Source: Siphonodentalium dalli
Taxonomy: Eukaryota; Mollusca; Scaphopoda; Gadilida; Siphonodentaliidae
Assembly: GCA_032622095.1 (NCBI GenBank)
Contig: CP136061.1
Location: 91,365,845 to 91,429,844, forward strand
DNA: 64,000 bases
Direction of reading: 5' to 3'
Both the position numbers and the translations under genes were made by a program. This document shows, in pieces, positions 25,048 to 37,400 of the stretch. The first letter of the stretch is position 1, and every line of letters starts with the position of its first letter. The notes beneath the pieces were generated by a model. That model was given only the letters and a program-made list of their open reading frames with translations, did no database searches and had not been told where the DNA came from.

Positions 25048-25554
25048 TTATAGATGCAACAGGTCGTTGGTCATAGTATTATCAACACATATATTAAAAA
25101 GGTTACTATTTACACAATGTTTGAGGAAATATATAACATAAAATCCACAATAAATAAACAACTTGCCTTGAATTATATTGATCACATAGAAATGTGTTTT
25201 CGTTGCCGAATGAATTTCAAAAGAATGTGTTACATATTCTATTAGGTGGCCGTCAAACGGATCAATGAAGACGACATTGTTATTTCTCAGTTTGTATATT
25301 GCCATCCAGTGCTCTCCGCTGTGATATTTGGGCTTATAATTAACTATAAAACCACTGTTTCGTGACATTCTGTCTGGCGTAAGATCCCCCGAGAAAACGC
25401 CGACAATTTTATTATTCAATTCCGGATCTTTAAAAATTATATTTTCTAACATGATCGCCGTACTGAAATAAGTGTTTTTGTTTGTAACATTGAAATTCAA
25501 ATGCGCTATGCGTGCATGTATAATACAAATATGAGTAATATAAATAATGTGCAT
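25048..25554 (-). CDS. Adenain-like cysteine protease (Polinton/Maverick type)
   Basis: A 168-codon intact minus-strand ORF. Met35 (codon at 25450-25452) is the likelier start, because similarity to the adenovirus-protease fold begins there, giving about 134 residues. Visible features are an N-terminal DPELNN and GVFSGDL segment, then GEHW with the catalytic His82, an Asp98 in IDPFDG, Gln129 for the oxyanion hole and Cys136 in YCGFYVIYFL. The His-Asp gap (16) and Gln-Cys gap (7) match the spacing I know for adenain. Such proteases mature capsid proteins in Polintons and related viruses. No capsid, packaging ATPase, integrase or polymerase gene is recognisable around it, so it is an orphan relic or a captured gene. 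A Ulp1-type SUMO protease is the main alternative but fits the N-terminal part less well. Confidence 0.7.
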   Translation of the reverse strand: MHIIYITHICIIHARIAHLNFNVTNKNTYFSTAIMLENIIFKDPELNNKIVGVFSGDLTPDRMSRNSGFIVNYKPKYHSGEHWMAIYKLRNNNVVFIDPFDGHLIEYVTHSFEIHSATKTHFYVINIIQGKLFIYCGFYVIYFLKHCVNSNLFNICVDNTMTNDLLHL

Positions 25555-25600
25555 AAAACAATATAATCAAGGGAAATTAGCCTACTATTTATATCGATAA

Positions 25601-26905
25601 TTGAACAAAATGTGTGTTTACCTGTTTATGACTATCGATTTCAATTGTAGACTCAAATTCGCCAAATATAAGAACATATTTTCTAACCCAATTGGAGCTA
25701 GGCAAGGTGATAACCTCTCCCCCATCCTATTTTCACTCTACTTGAACGATCAGGAAAGTCATTTGCATGATACATGTACGTCTTGTGTAGGTATAGATAT
25801 TAGTAAATTAACCGGATTGAGAGTAAATACTTACCTTAAGCTATTTGCACTATTATATGCCGATGATACGGTCTTATTGTCGAACTCTGCTAAGGGAATG
25901 AAGAAAACGCTTCAAGAATTTGGAAATTAGAAAAAGTTAAATTGTGATATTTAGAAAACAACTTCGAACAAGCTCATGTTTGCTTTGAAAGGAAAATATG
26001 TTGAAATTGTTGCTCATTACAAGTACCTTGGGATAAATTTCCATAGAAGAGAAACATTTGCTTACGAAAGAAACGAAAGGTGCAGATCTGCCAAAAAGCA
26101 ACGTATTCCCTTGTGAATAAGGCAAGAAGCTCCAAGCTTACAATTGGATTGTATATTAGAGATATATGAGACGGCAATTGTACCCATATTGACCTATGGT
26201 TCCGAGTTGTGGGGACTTGAAAATGTGCATAACATTGGTTCTTACAATTTGTTCTTCGACTTAAAAAGTCGACTGCTAATGGTTGGTATACGGATATACA
26301 GGGATCTACCCCCATCGCTGAGAAAATAAACTTCGATGTCTTAATTATTGGGCTAAAATTGTTTCTGGGAACCAAGGCAAATTGTGTTATAAACTGTATT
26401 GCATTGTGTATGATTTATTTTGTTCGGGTCAGGTTTCGAGTCCATGGCTACATAACATACGTGAAATGCTGAACGGAATAGGCATGAGTGAATACTGAGT
26501 CAGAGTATACCTAACATTGATTGTTTTAAGGAATACATGATATTAACATTCAATCGTGGCAATCAGAAATTGAACAGTCGAGTAAGTGCGCATTTTATAG
26601 ATTAACAAAACAAAATTTTTGCCGATCTTAATACTTATCGGATTCTCAGTTACAAAGCGAATTTTGAAGTTTTGAACTCGAAACCACAATTTACCCGTGG
26701 AAATAAGATCATGGACTAGCCAGGATATGAACGATCGGAAATGTCACCTTTATGAAAAATCACCTGGCGATGAATATCACTATATCCTTAATTGTCAAGC
26801 TTTACATGGTAATATAACGAAATTAATTGAAGAATATTATTATACCAATCCCTCTCATTATAAGTTGTATGAGCTTGAGAGGAATCAGTTATGAAAAATC
26901 ATTCT
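25601..26905 (+). pseudogene. LINE reverse transcriptase pseudogene
   Basis: The first block (25601-25930) has GARQGDNLSPILFSLYLND and YADDTVLLS, the palm motifs of non-LTR reverse transcriptase, with the YADD catalytic box intact. The next pieces are in shifted frames: HYKYLGINF near 26010, then LEIYETAIVPILTYGSELWG near 26160. The last piece, at 26697-26894, has CHLYEKSPGDEYHYILNC and a YY-TNPSHYKLYELE tail, a conserved C-terminal region of these LINEs. The 5' half with the endonuclease is missing and there are several frameshifts. It is the same broad LINE group as the copies at 29520-29790 and 60700-61320. Confidence 0.85.
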
Positions 26906-26949
26906 TGATGTATTGGGAAAGTACTAGAACAATTGTGACCACCTTGGAC

Positions 26950-27780
26950 TTTTAATCTGCTAGACTACTGGAAGTAATTAATGCGTGATGTTTTTACGTA
27001 TAAGGACTCGAAATCTGGGCGGAAGGGGGTAGTTGCCATGATTGCTACTTGGTGCTCTTGGTGTGTAACTTCCTGCGACGTGTTGGGCGTAGCCTATCGT
27101 ACCCGGAATAATGGTTCACGACCTGCCGGTGTATCAACCACCGACCTGGCAACGCACAACCTTTTTGCCCCGTAATTTTATTTTATTTAACGCTTTTTGT
27201 TTTGTTCTCTTATGTCATATGATTAGGAGAGAACTTGAGGAATTAAAATATTGAACGTCTTGAATATATAGTTTCTGCAGTAGCAGCTGAGAGTTTGCAA
27301 TAAAGCATTAAATTGCCCCTTTTTGTTTTGTTTGGGCAAGCGAAATCGTCAGATGCGTTAAGGTCTGGCTGGACTGAGTCAAATACAAAAACTGTATGAT
27401 TTTTACAAAAGTTTTCTGCTGTCAACTTAATATTATTGCTACAAGCTTGACACAAACTACTAAAACGGAACTGATAGATAGGTTACGAACTACAAGTTCA
27501 AACGACTAACGTACGGCAATCACTGGAAACATTGCTCGTGAGGTTGCTCGTGGAATTTACATTGTCATTCGTATTGGCTTGAGGGTGAGTGACTATGATG
27601 ATTTAAATGTCAAATATTTGGGAAGCCACACGCATACTGAATGCACATTTCCAGTTTAGTGCATTGTTTGTTTCCATATACACACTGTTTCTGAATGGAA
27701 TAGATGTTCGTATACGCGGCATAATTACTCGAAGCTCAAGCATCATCACAAACTTCGATATGTTTCCGCCCTCATTGATG
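26950..27780. other. No recognisable feature
   Basis: Lies between the LINE remnant and a minisatellite. It holds only short ORFs without recognisable motifs. Confidence 0.4.
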
Positions 27781-28620
27781 AGCAATTATCCCATGGAGAA
27801 TGTTCAAATAACTTTAACCCTCTCTATACTGAAGCACCATTTATGAGAAGTTATACCATATACAATGTTCAAATACGTTTAACCCTTTCTATACTAAAGC
27901 ACCATTGATGCGCAGTTATACCATATAAACTGTTCAAATAACGTTAACCCTTTCTATACTGAAACACCATTGATGAGCAGTTATCCAATAGATAATGTTC
28001 AACTAACTGTAACCCTTTCTATACTGACGCATCGTTGGTGAGTAGTTATCCCATACATAATGTTCAGGTAATATGTTTAACCCTTTCTACACTGAAGCAT
28101 CATTGGCGAGTAGTTATACCATAGATAATGTTCAAATAACTTTAACCCTTTCTGTACTGAAACACCATTGATGAGCAGTTGTTATACATTAGAAGATGTT
28201 CAAATAAGTTTAACCCTTTCCATACTGAAGCATCATTGATGAGTAGTTATCCCATATATAATGTTCTGATAATAAGTTGAACCCGTTCTATGCTAAAGCA
28301 TCATTGATGAGCAGTTACCCCGTATGAAATGTCCAGTTAATATTTTAACCCACTCTACGCTAAAGCATCATTGATGAGCAGTTATCCCCATAGATAATGT
28401 TCAGATAATAAGTTTAACCCTTTCTATACTAAAGCATCATTGATGAGCAGTTACCCTATATGAAATGTTCAGGGAAAATGTTTAACCCGTTCTATGCTAA
28501 AGCATCATGGACGAGTAGTTATCCCATGGCATGTTCAGATAATAAGTTTAACCATTTCTATACTAAAACATCATTGACGAGTAGTTATCCTATATGAAAA
28601 GTTAAGAAAATAAGTTCAAC
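27780..28620 (+). repeat. 62-70-bp minisatellite, ~13 units
   Basis: Units contain TTTAACCCTTTCTATACTGAAGC, CATTGATGAGCAGTTAT-CC and ATGTTCA. The period is close to 62 at the left and 66-70 at the right. It is a plain direct array with diverged units, no uniform spacers and no associated gene. Confidence 0.9.
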
Positions 28621-29214
28621 GAACGTTTGTTGAACTTGTTATTTAAAACTTTCCCTCGATAATAGGGCTCCTTCTATGTCGTCTGCTTTATCACATCAAC
28701 GTCCCTCCAAATAAATAATAGACCATCCCGATGTACACTATTTAACTGACAGGGATAATCCAGTTAGTATATAAAGGGTTGAAGAAGCTCGTCTGCGGTG
28801 TATAACTGCGACCACGTGCTTGCGATGTATGTATGCATGGCATAACAAAGAACGCCGAACTATCATATATCCGCATTCATGCGATATGTGACTCTCTTCG
28901 TTTATCGTTTATCGTTTATCGTTTTGTTTTCAAAAACTTTGTCTACATCTACTGATCATATTGTATTCCCCATGCAATGCATCCATGAATAATTTTACAT
29001 GTTCACGTTTCACATTTACATGGCTAGTTTATTAATATGTTTACCTACTCTTCATATGTGGAGGTTAATAAAAAGATGCCTCTCCACTTCTGTTCTGCTA
29101 TGCTATGCTTTAATCTCTAAGACATGAATTCACATGTTACTGGCGAGATGTACAATATTTACAAAGTGCTAAGTGATATATAGATATATATATATACATG
29201 TACATATAAATACA

Positions 29215-29330
29215 ATCGACAGAAGAAGAAGCAGAAAAGAAGAAAAGAAGAAAAAGAAGAACAGAAGAAGAAGAAGACGAAGAAAAAAGAAGAAGGTAGA
29301 AGAAGATTGATAGATAGATAGATATTATGG
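29215..29330 (+). repeat. GAA-type polypurine tract
   Basis: AGAAGA-rich sequence ending in a short GATA run. It generates serine- and phenylalanine-rich ORFs on the minus strand that are not genes. Confidence 0.9.
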
Positions 29331-29429
29331 CGGTAATCTCTCTGTAATCCATCGTCAGTCCTCATTATCGTCATTTTTATATTCATCTTATTATGTTCTA
29401 TCAGTACACTTTTCGAGGATGTCTTATTT

Positions 29430-29795
29430 CAATACTAATAATAATAATAATAACAACAATAACTGCAACAAATTGGCTTAGAATGTCAATAAAATTAATC
29501 AAATGTATTATCTGCTATAAATTTATATTTCTTTGATTGGTCGCTAATTTCAGATAAAGGGTAAAGTTGCTCAAGCCAACGCGACCAGACTTCGACAGTA
29601 GCTCGTAAAACTTGTTCTTAGCTGGTGGATTCCAATAGTGTAAGGATATGCATTTACCCGCATATGCCTCAAGTTGGTGCCCTTCATAGCAAAATGGTAT
29701 TCATCACCCTGTTCATTTTTCCATAAGCTACACAAATCTCTTTTTGCTCCTCGCTTACCACATCCACTTGCTTCTTGTGTCGCTTCGTTCCTCTT
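29430..29795 (-). pseudogene. LINE C-terminal remnant with (TTA)n tail
   Basis: On the minus strand the segment near 29690-29720 encodes EQGDEYHF, and after a frame change a YYWNPPAKNKFYELLS segment follows. This is the same C-terminal arrangement as at 26697-26894 (GDEYHY, then YYTNPSHYKLYEL). Beyond the coding trace, the minus strand runs into a (TTA)n/(TTG)n microsatellite (29430-29470), which probably replaces the LINE tail. Confidence 0.65.
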
Positions 29796-30267
29796 GTTGT
29801 GTTACTCCGTGTTGACGTCGGGGTAAAGGGATGCGGTCGATTTCCTAACGTGTTATACATAAATACTCACCTTTCTACATTAGCGCGATATTGAAATATT
29901 TCGGGAACTAATTGGGTCGTCTGCTTAAATACGAAAGTGTTTTCTTCCAATGCTGATAACATTATATCACAATGTGGAAATGCCTTTTGGTCAAAATACA
30001 CTGATCTTAAATTTAAACGTCGGGGCTGAAAGCACTCGTTGTTGTTTTGACCGACGAGCTGACAATACTGAAGGTTTAATGGTATCCGGTGGGGGTGTCC
30101 ACCTTTTAGTTTCCAACTGCGCCCCTACTTTGAAGCGCATGTCACCACGTCCCTGCTGGAAGTACACAAATTAATATCATGTTCGCATTTCTGTATCCAA
30201 CACTAACGATAATGACCCTGGCACGTGGCAATACTCAAGACTGATGTGTATTTATGTAAAACACGTT

Positions 30268-30684
30268 CAGGGCCAAGAACCTACGTCACCAATCAAGTCT
30301 CTAACCCAAAGCGGTTTTTATTTTAAATTTGTTTTTAAATATACACGTTTGTCTGGCCAGTGTCTGACGGGATAAACTAGTATATGGGCTCTGGAAATTC
30401 GCAAAGTGCATGCAAACATCGGTAATCGTTTAAAGATCATATTTATAACAGACATTTACAAGGAACATCGATTGTGCCGGAGTATGAACACCAAACACAC
30501 TTTAACCTTTAACTATTTCAAAGATGTTCGTAGAATGCACATCATCCCTTTCCATTGTAAGCATAATAACTCCTGTAACAAATATCTAGTTCATCCACTA
30601 CATGCGTTCCAGATAACAGCAGCTGTCCGAACATCTGACGCGACGGTTTAGAGATTACATTAGTGACGTAGGTTCCTGACCCTG
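30268..30684. mobile_element. 417-bp MITE with CAGGG-type ends
   Basis: The left end is CAGGGCCAAGAACCTACGTC and the complement of the right end CAGGGTCAGGAACCTACGTC, with similarity continuing for about 40 bp. CAGGG-type termini are common in hAT elements, but I could not find a clean 8-bp duplication. Confidence 0.7.
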
Positions 30685-31190
30685 GCGTTACGACAATGAC
30701 CCCGCGTTACCCTGTTGATTACTGGACGTATATTGCAAAAACGTCGGCACAAGCTCCACTTGACGGATCTGTAGAAAGAAAGAAAATTAGTCGGAATCGT
30801 TGAGGAAATGGCTCAGTTTGCAATTTGGTAATTGGCAAAGTCACAATAGAGAGGTTTCGGCAGAACTCACGTATAAAGTTACGACTACGTTTAGGGTGTT
30901 ACGTCATACATTTAGCGTACTACATCATCAAATTATGCACACGTTCTATATATAGCCATGATGTCTTAACTACTCCACCGGATATATGATCAATTCATTA
31001 TGTGTGCATAAAAGGAGTTAATTTAAAGATACATACACTCAGCCAATTAACTTCGTTGTAGCATACTGACATCACTTATAAAGTTTCGGACAACTATCAT
31101 CAATTGGTCGATTGCATAGAAGATTATTGTGCGCGTCGTGCTTAATCTGGTAGATCGTGCACATCGAAAATATTACTATGCACGATTATC

Positions 31191-31408
31191 CTTTAACTCT
31201 TTCAGTGCCAAGTCCGATTTTTGTATCAACCAATATTTCCTTGATCATTTTTCAAATTTATTGATTATAATAATGTGATACATTGATGGAAAGAGCTCTT
31301 ATATCTCTTTCCATCAATTTATCACATTATTATAATCAATAAATTTGAAAAATGATCAAGGAAATATGGGTTGATACAAAAATTGGACTTGGCACTGAAA
31401 GGGTTAAG
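31191..31408. mobile_element. 218-bp near-perfect hairpin MITE
   Basis: The arms of about 108 bp are complementary with very few mismatches and almost no loop (centre near 31300). The ends read TTAAC(C/T)CTTTCAGTGCCA. Half of a related element, with the complement of the same end, is at about 55603-55650 inside the large transposon. Confidence 0.85.
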
Positions 31409-32380
31409 TGATTAAGTATTCAGTAATCATAATCGTTGTCGTCATTTTTTTTTTTTGCGAAACGAACTTGCTGGTAATAGATACATTTCGCAAAATCACT
31501 ATTACGATTCCGGATTGAACATATTGTCATAGTAAGGTGAACACCATCGCAACTTACATACGATGGTTAATTGGTTAGACAGTATATGTCCCACTGTGTT
31601 CAGTTAAACATATATATATATATTTGATGGAAAAAGTAATGTGTATCTCTTTCAGATCCCATGTTCTCATCCGTGTGCTATACACCACACGGACGTTAGA
31701 GCGTCCCCAAGCAGGACCGACTGCACACCCTTGACACATCAGCACATAATTAAACTGTGCGGGATCTCACATAGGAACCCCCTTTCGGAGATATATACTT
31801 TTTGGGCGTATACTGGTAGGGTATTTTCCATATCGTAATCGTGAATTTGCGAACGGTCACATTTCCCGTATTCCGTAATACTAATCGTCGTTGATAGTTT
31901 TGCGAAACGAACTGGTTTTGCACCATATTAATTTTACGAGGACGAATAGCCAAACGTAGTCGTATCTTTCTCGGTGAGTTGCGAAACGTCCTTATTATTA
32001 TTATCAGACGACATTTTGTTGGTTGAATATCAAACAATTTGTGCCAGTACCCGATCTTACTTTTAACCATCCAACACATTCGTAAATCCAGTATATACGG
32101 CATATCCATTCCAACTTGAGCATTAAGAATGGCGGGAATTTGGAATTACACTCATGGATGAACCTGTGTTTGGCCTGCCATATCCCTGGAAAACTGGTAG
32201 ATCGTGCAAAACGGAAATCTTATTGCGTACCATTATCCAAGCATGGCCGTGTTCAATAATCACAAATATCGTAATTGTTGGCTCTTTGTGAATTTGATGA
32301 CTACGAATAACTAAACGTAGTCGTATGTGTTTCCGTGGGTTTGCGAATCCTCTTTAATAATTTCAGACGATCGTAGTTTA
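31409..32380. repeat. Degenerate repeated segments (TTTGCGAAACGAAC, AAACGTAGTCGTAT)
   Basis: Motifs TTTTGCGAAACGAAC (about 31455, 31900), GGTAGATCGTGCA (31150, 32195) and TAAACGTAGTCGTATG (about 31935, 32310) recur in the same order. This suggests two to three decayed copies of one ~400-bp repeat. Confidence 0.5.
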
Positions 32381-32398
32381 TTGATACTATGGCAACAT

Positions 32399-32500
32399 AT
32401 TTATTACTTAGACAGACATGGTTTATTTGAACATCCAAACAACGTCTAACACAATTTGGGAGGACGGATACGATAGGTCGATGAATACTTTGGTATATTT
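32399..32500 (+). repeat. ~435-bp MITE family, 5' fragment
   Basis: Resembles the first ~90 bases of 486-921 (GACATGG...GGACGGATACGATAGGTCGATGAATAC). Confidence 0.5.
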
Positions 32501-33110
32501 GTTATAATTATCAACACGCTTACAGACTGATTTCTGATATCGAGTCGTCAAGATCAATGGTCATGTTCTGAGTTTGTTATAAATCCGGAATTATAATGCA
32601 CGCGAGGCTGTTGTGGACAATCGATAATTGTTTGGCTTATTTCCAAAGTACATTTCATCATCTTCATTTTCTTCATTTCCGTTGAAATACAGGAAACCGT
32701 ATTTTTTAAACTGATAGGCAAAAGTCGGCCCAAAGAAGAGTGGAACAGATTTAAAAGATATATGATTGTGTGACTTATCTCAGGCTGAAAATTTTTGTTG
32801 TTTTTGCTACACAAAACAGGCGGGTCGCAAAAATGTTTCAGGCACGTTTGCTGATTTTTTACATTCGACCCTTGTTGGGACCCACCCACCCAAATTTTGT
32901 GAAAAATTGTGTGTTGGTCCAATCGATCACCCACCCACCCCGACATACATGCCCGGAAAATCCCCCTGAAATAAAAAGGTCAGAAATCAATGTCAAAATA
33001 GGCATAACTCTAGTAGGCCTGAAGTTGTTTTGCTATGCCTGAGCATCTGAGGCGCCAAACCTCGCTGCTGAATCTTAAAAGGGCACTGTATACTAAATCC
33101 TGCCATTTAT

Positions 33111-33313
33111 GGACCATCTCCTTTATACTCAACAGAATATATGTAAAAACATGGTAATTATAATGACAATGAACTAATGACTCCAGACATAAATTCATTG
33201 TCATTATAATTACCATTTCAACATAGAGCACTTGAATTTATTTCGCAGTAATCCGCGGCTCAAATTAATTCATTTGTTGCATATACTCTGATGAGTATAA
33301 AAGGAGATGGTCC
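33111..33313. repeat. Nested inverted repeats
   Basis: The outer pair is GGACCATCTCC(T)TTTATACTCA at 33111 and its complement ending at 33313. The inner pair is a perfect 22-bp match at 33151-33172 and 33195-33216. Probably a MITE. Confidence 0.7.
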
Positions 33314-33324
33314 GAAAAATGAAC

Positions 33325-33870
33325 ACATTAATGCAAAAAATATGGCTGGTTTTTCGAACTCGATCAAGACATGTTGAGCAAATTCCATATACCAATATAA
33401 ACATAATCAGTTGGTTGTTGTTCAAGTTATCACACTAACACGATCAGTAGCCACGAAAATGAACTTGTCTGTTTTAGAACGCGATAAAAACATAGTTGAG
33501 CAAGTCTCACATTCCGAATATCAACAGCAATGTGTTCAAGTTATCGTGCTAACGCGATCAAAATTCACGAAAGTGAACTAACACCGCCCACAATAAGCAG
33601 ACCTGGCCGGTTTTCGAACTAGATCAAGATATTGTTGAGTAAGTCTCTTTATCGCATATCAACGAAATCAGTTTATATTTGTTATAGTTATCGTACTATA
33701 ACGACCAATACTCATGAAATTAACTAATTAAGGGCATTAACTCCGCCCACAATACGCCTACCTGGTCGGTTTTCGAACTCGATGAAGATATTGTTTAGCA
33801 AGTCTGATATACCGAATATAATTGAAATCAGGTAATATTTGTTCAAGTTATCGCGATAACGCCATATGTA
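33325..33870 (+). repeat. ~135-bp degenerate tandem array, 4 units
   Basis: Each unit has TTTTCGAACTCGATCAAGA, a GTTGAGCAAGTC step, and GTTCAAGTTATCGCGCTAACGCGA. The AACTCCGCCCACAAT joint appears between later units. This type of repeat is familiar from mollusc genomes, a statement from memory that I cannot check here. Confidence 0.75.
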
Positions 33871-34419
33871 GACGCTCGACTGGAAACCAGCCGCCCGCCC
33901 GGCGCCATTATTTAGGTATATACATCCCACCGCTGCCACCACGCCATTACGTAGGTAGATACATCGTTGGGAACCAACGCAGAATGACAATAAGAGTATT
34001 TATTGAAACATGAATTTACACACGCGGTTGCAATTTGAGTCAAACCAAACAGATAAAATCAGGTCCGTCATAACAGCGACCACTTTTGGGCGATCCTCAT
34101 ATACTGTCTATAAAGACAATACAACCCACTGGCGCGGCGCTACTGCTTCGCCATGCACCTTGTCAACTGAATGTTAGGGGAACTTACTTAATTTGGAGTC
34201 TATCGATAACAAATAAACTCACTTATTTCGAATTGTCCGAATGTGTTCAGCGTTGAGTACATGAACAGTGGTGGTGGTGTGTACGCTCTGTCGTAGCTAC
34301 AGGAGGCAGTTCCGATCGTAACGAACATGTACATCTTGTCCAATTCGCAACCCCAATCTGACAAGTATATGAGGAATTGTCTCCTGTCAAGTGAAAAATA
34401 CAAAAGTATATAGTATGGC

Positions 34420-37400
34420 ATGGGCTTTCATTACCCGAGGTGTCACCAGAAATTGGAATTTCAGCGACCACCATATTTATGTAGCCCAACTAATCTAATT
34501 TCAGGATGTGTTTGTTGCGGGGTCAATATAGGGGGCAAATGTTTTTCACATTTTCCTCATGTCACCCAAACGTATTTTTGTGCATTTTTCGGATTAGTTC
34601 ATGTGATGTTCATCAGTCTAAGCTTCATAATATCTGTTCAATTTAACGTATTCTTCCTTTGATTTGGGAAACAGTTATGTGAGTGGTATTGAAAATGGTA
34701 AAAAGTTGCCAGATAATCGATTGACGTTTGAGTTGTGACGTATTTCGTTAATCGTGAACGTATTTGATTCAGCTAAATTCAGCTAAATGTGTTGGTTTCA
34801 ACTCCGTTTATCAGAAACTTATCGGATATTGTCATAATATGTATGCCTTTTTGTAATCCGTATCATATCTTCTATTGGATGTTTGTATTATTGTGGCCAT
34901 GTGGCGTATGTAGCACGAATACAGGGCAAAAACTTACCATCCCCAAAACGATATTTAGTGTCGCGTTTGACAAATAGTTTCTTGCGTAATACCAAATTTG
35001 TTTGCTTGCTAGAAACTATATTAAATGCGTAGTAGGTATATTGTCTGGATAGACTTGTCACCATTCTTGAATTTTGGTGTGTCGGCCTAAAATGGGGTCA
35101 ACATAATTTAAAGAGCGTTTAGTTTTTACCAAAAAAGATAAATGGTGACATTTGGAGTATTCTGATCAGTACAATGTGAAATGTTGTCACAAAAACTGCT
35201 AGGTATTAACTTCAAAGATATATTTGAAAATTTGGATATGATCAGTGGGTTTTTACTGGCTACAGTTGCGATCAAAATTTAACTTTGAACCCTATGGAAG
35301 TCTTGTATTTTGTATAAATGGCGCTATTTTGTGTATGATTATATATGAATCGAAAAAGTTATGTGACTAGACTATTCTCGTTGGCTACCGTTTTGATACA
35401 AATTTAACATTGAACCCTGTGGAGAATATTTCGTTATTTTACTCGAACGTTGATAGTAATTCACTAAATGGTCACCAAGTGCTACTATAAGAAGACGAAA
35501 CTGTCTAATTCATGCAATATAGTCGATATAGTTATGCTTCTAGATACAATACTTGGCAGAAGTATGTGCACAATGCTTTGTAATGCCACTGATAATATGC
35601 AGCCTGCAGCCTGTTGGATAATTATGTTGAGTCAAATGAAAAATGATCACCAGTTTCACAATGTGACCATATTGTAATTTTTTGTTCATTGATACGTGTT
35701 ATCAACAGACACGGGATTGAAGCCAAATTGTAGATCAAAACGAATTGTTATGTGATAAATACACTGGTAAATGATACTTCGTCATCATCGCTGCCAAGAG
35801 TCTATCGCACATACATCAGGGCAGTATGTGTTTTCTAGCTGTCTCGTGGGGTGGTCGTCCATTCTATGATATCCCATCCGCCACTATATGGTGTTCATTC
35901 ACCTTTATATTGGCATTCATTCACCTTTATATGGTGTACATATGTCATTATATGGTGTCCATATACATGTATATGACATTCATTAACATATATATGGTGT
36001 CTATTCATATCTGCTGGTGTCCATTCACCTTTATATGATGTGTGCATGTTCATATATGGTGTTTTCATTCACCTTTATGATGACCAGCACTGTTCTTAAT
36101 ATGGTGTCTATTCGCCTTTCTATGGTGTCCATTCGCCTTTATAAGGTGTCCATTCGCCTTTCTCTGGTGTCAATTCACCGTTATATGGTGTCAATTCATC
36201 TTTATATGGTGTCAATTCGCCTTTATACGGTGTCCATTCACATTTATATAAAGCCTATTCACCTTTATATGGTATGCCAATGTCTTTATATGATGTACAT
36301 TCATCTTGATATGGTGTGCGATTGTCTTTATATGGTGTCCATTCACCTTTTTATAGTCTCCATTCACCTTTCCATGGTGTCCATTCACCTTTCTATGGTG
36401 TCCATTCACCTATATATGGAGTCCATTTTTCCTTGATTTGGTGTGCAAATGTCTTTATATGATGTTCATTCACCTTTGTTTGTGTCCGTTCGCCTTTCGA
36501 TTGTGGCCATTCACCTGTATATGGAGCCCATTCACCTTTATATGGTGTGGAAATGTTTTTATATGATGTTCATTCACCTTTCTTTAGTGTCAATTCGCCT
36601 TACTATTGTATCCATTCGCCTTTATATGGAGCCCATTCGCTTTTATATGGAGTGCAAATGTATTTGTATGGTTTCCATTCAATTTATTTGGAGTGCAAAT
36701 GTCTTTATATGGTGTCCATTCATCTTTTTTCGTGTCCCATCGCCGTCATATGGTGTCCAATCACCTTTCTATGGTGTCCATTCAGTGACATGTTGAGTAC
36801 ATTTACCTTTATATGGTGTGCAAATGTCTTTATATGATGTTCATTCACCTTTTTTGTGTGGCAATTCGCCTTTATATGGTGTCCATTCACCTGTATATGG
36901 TTGCGAATGTCTTTATATGATGTTCATTCACCTTTTTTGTGTGTCAATTCGCCTTTATATGGTGTCCATTCACCTGTATATGGTTGCGAATGTCTTTATA
37001 TCATGTTCATTCACCTTTCTTTGGTGTCAATTCGCCTTTCTATGGTATCCAGTGGCCTTTATCTGGTGTTCATTCACCGTTATCGGTGTTGTGTTTCCTT
37101 TATATGGTGTCAGTTCACATTTATTTGGTGTCTATTTACATTTATATGGTGTGTTTTCCCTTTATATGGTTCCCGATCAAATGTATATGTTGTCCATTCA
37201 CCTCTATGTGGTGTCCATTCATCTTTATATTTAGTTCATTTACATTATATTGTGTCCATTCACTTTTATTATGGTGTGTATTTACCTTTATATGGTATGT
37301 ATTTACCTATATGTGATGTGTTTTTCCATTATATGGTGTCTATTTACTTGTATATGGTGTCATATATCGTTATCAGTATTTGATGACCATTTATGATGAT

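Noticed and set aside
27780-28620. Regularly spaced repeats resembling a CRISPR array
   Set aside because: The whole 62-70-bp unit is repeated, spacers are not unique, no cas genes exist and the DNA is eukaryotic.
29137-29386. Two minus-strand ORFs rich in serine and phenylalanine
   Set aside because: Products of the GAA-type tract and an AT microsatellite.
36017-37383. Several overlapping ORFs of 100-175 codons with VSIHLYM repeats
   Set aside because: They follow from a stop-free 21-bp minisatellite; all three frames are open and none has gene context.
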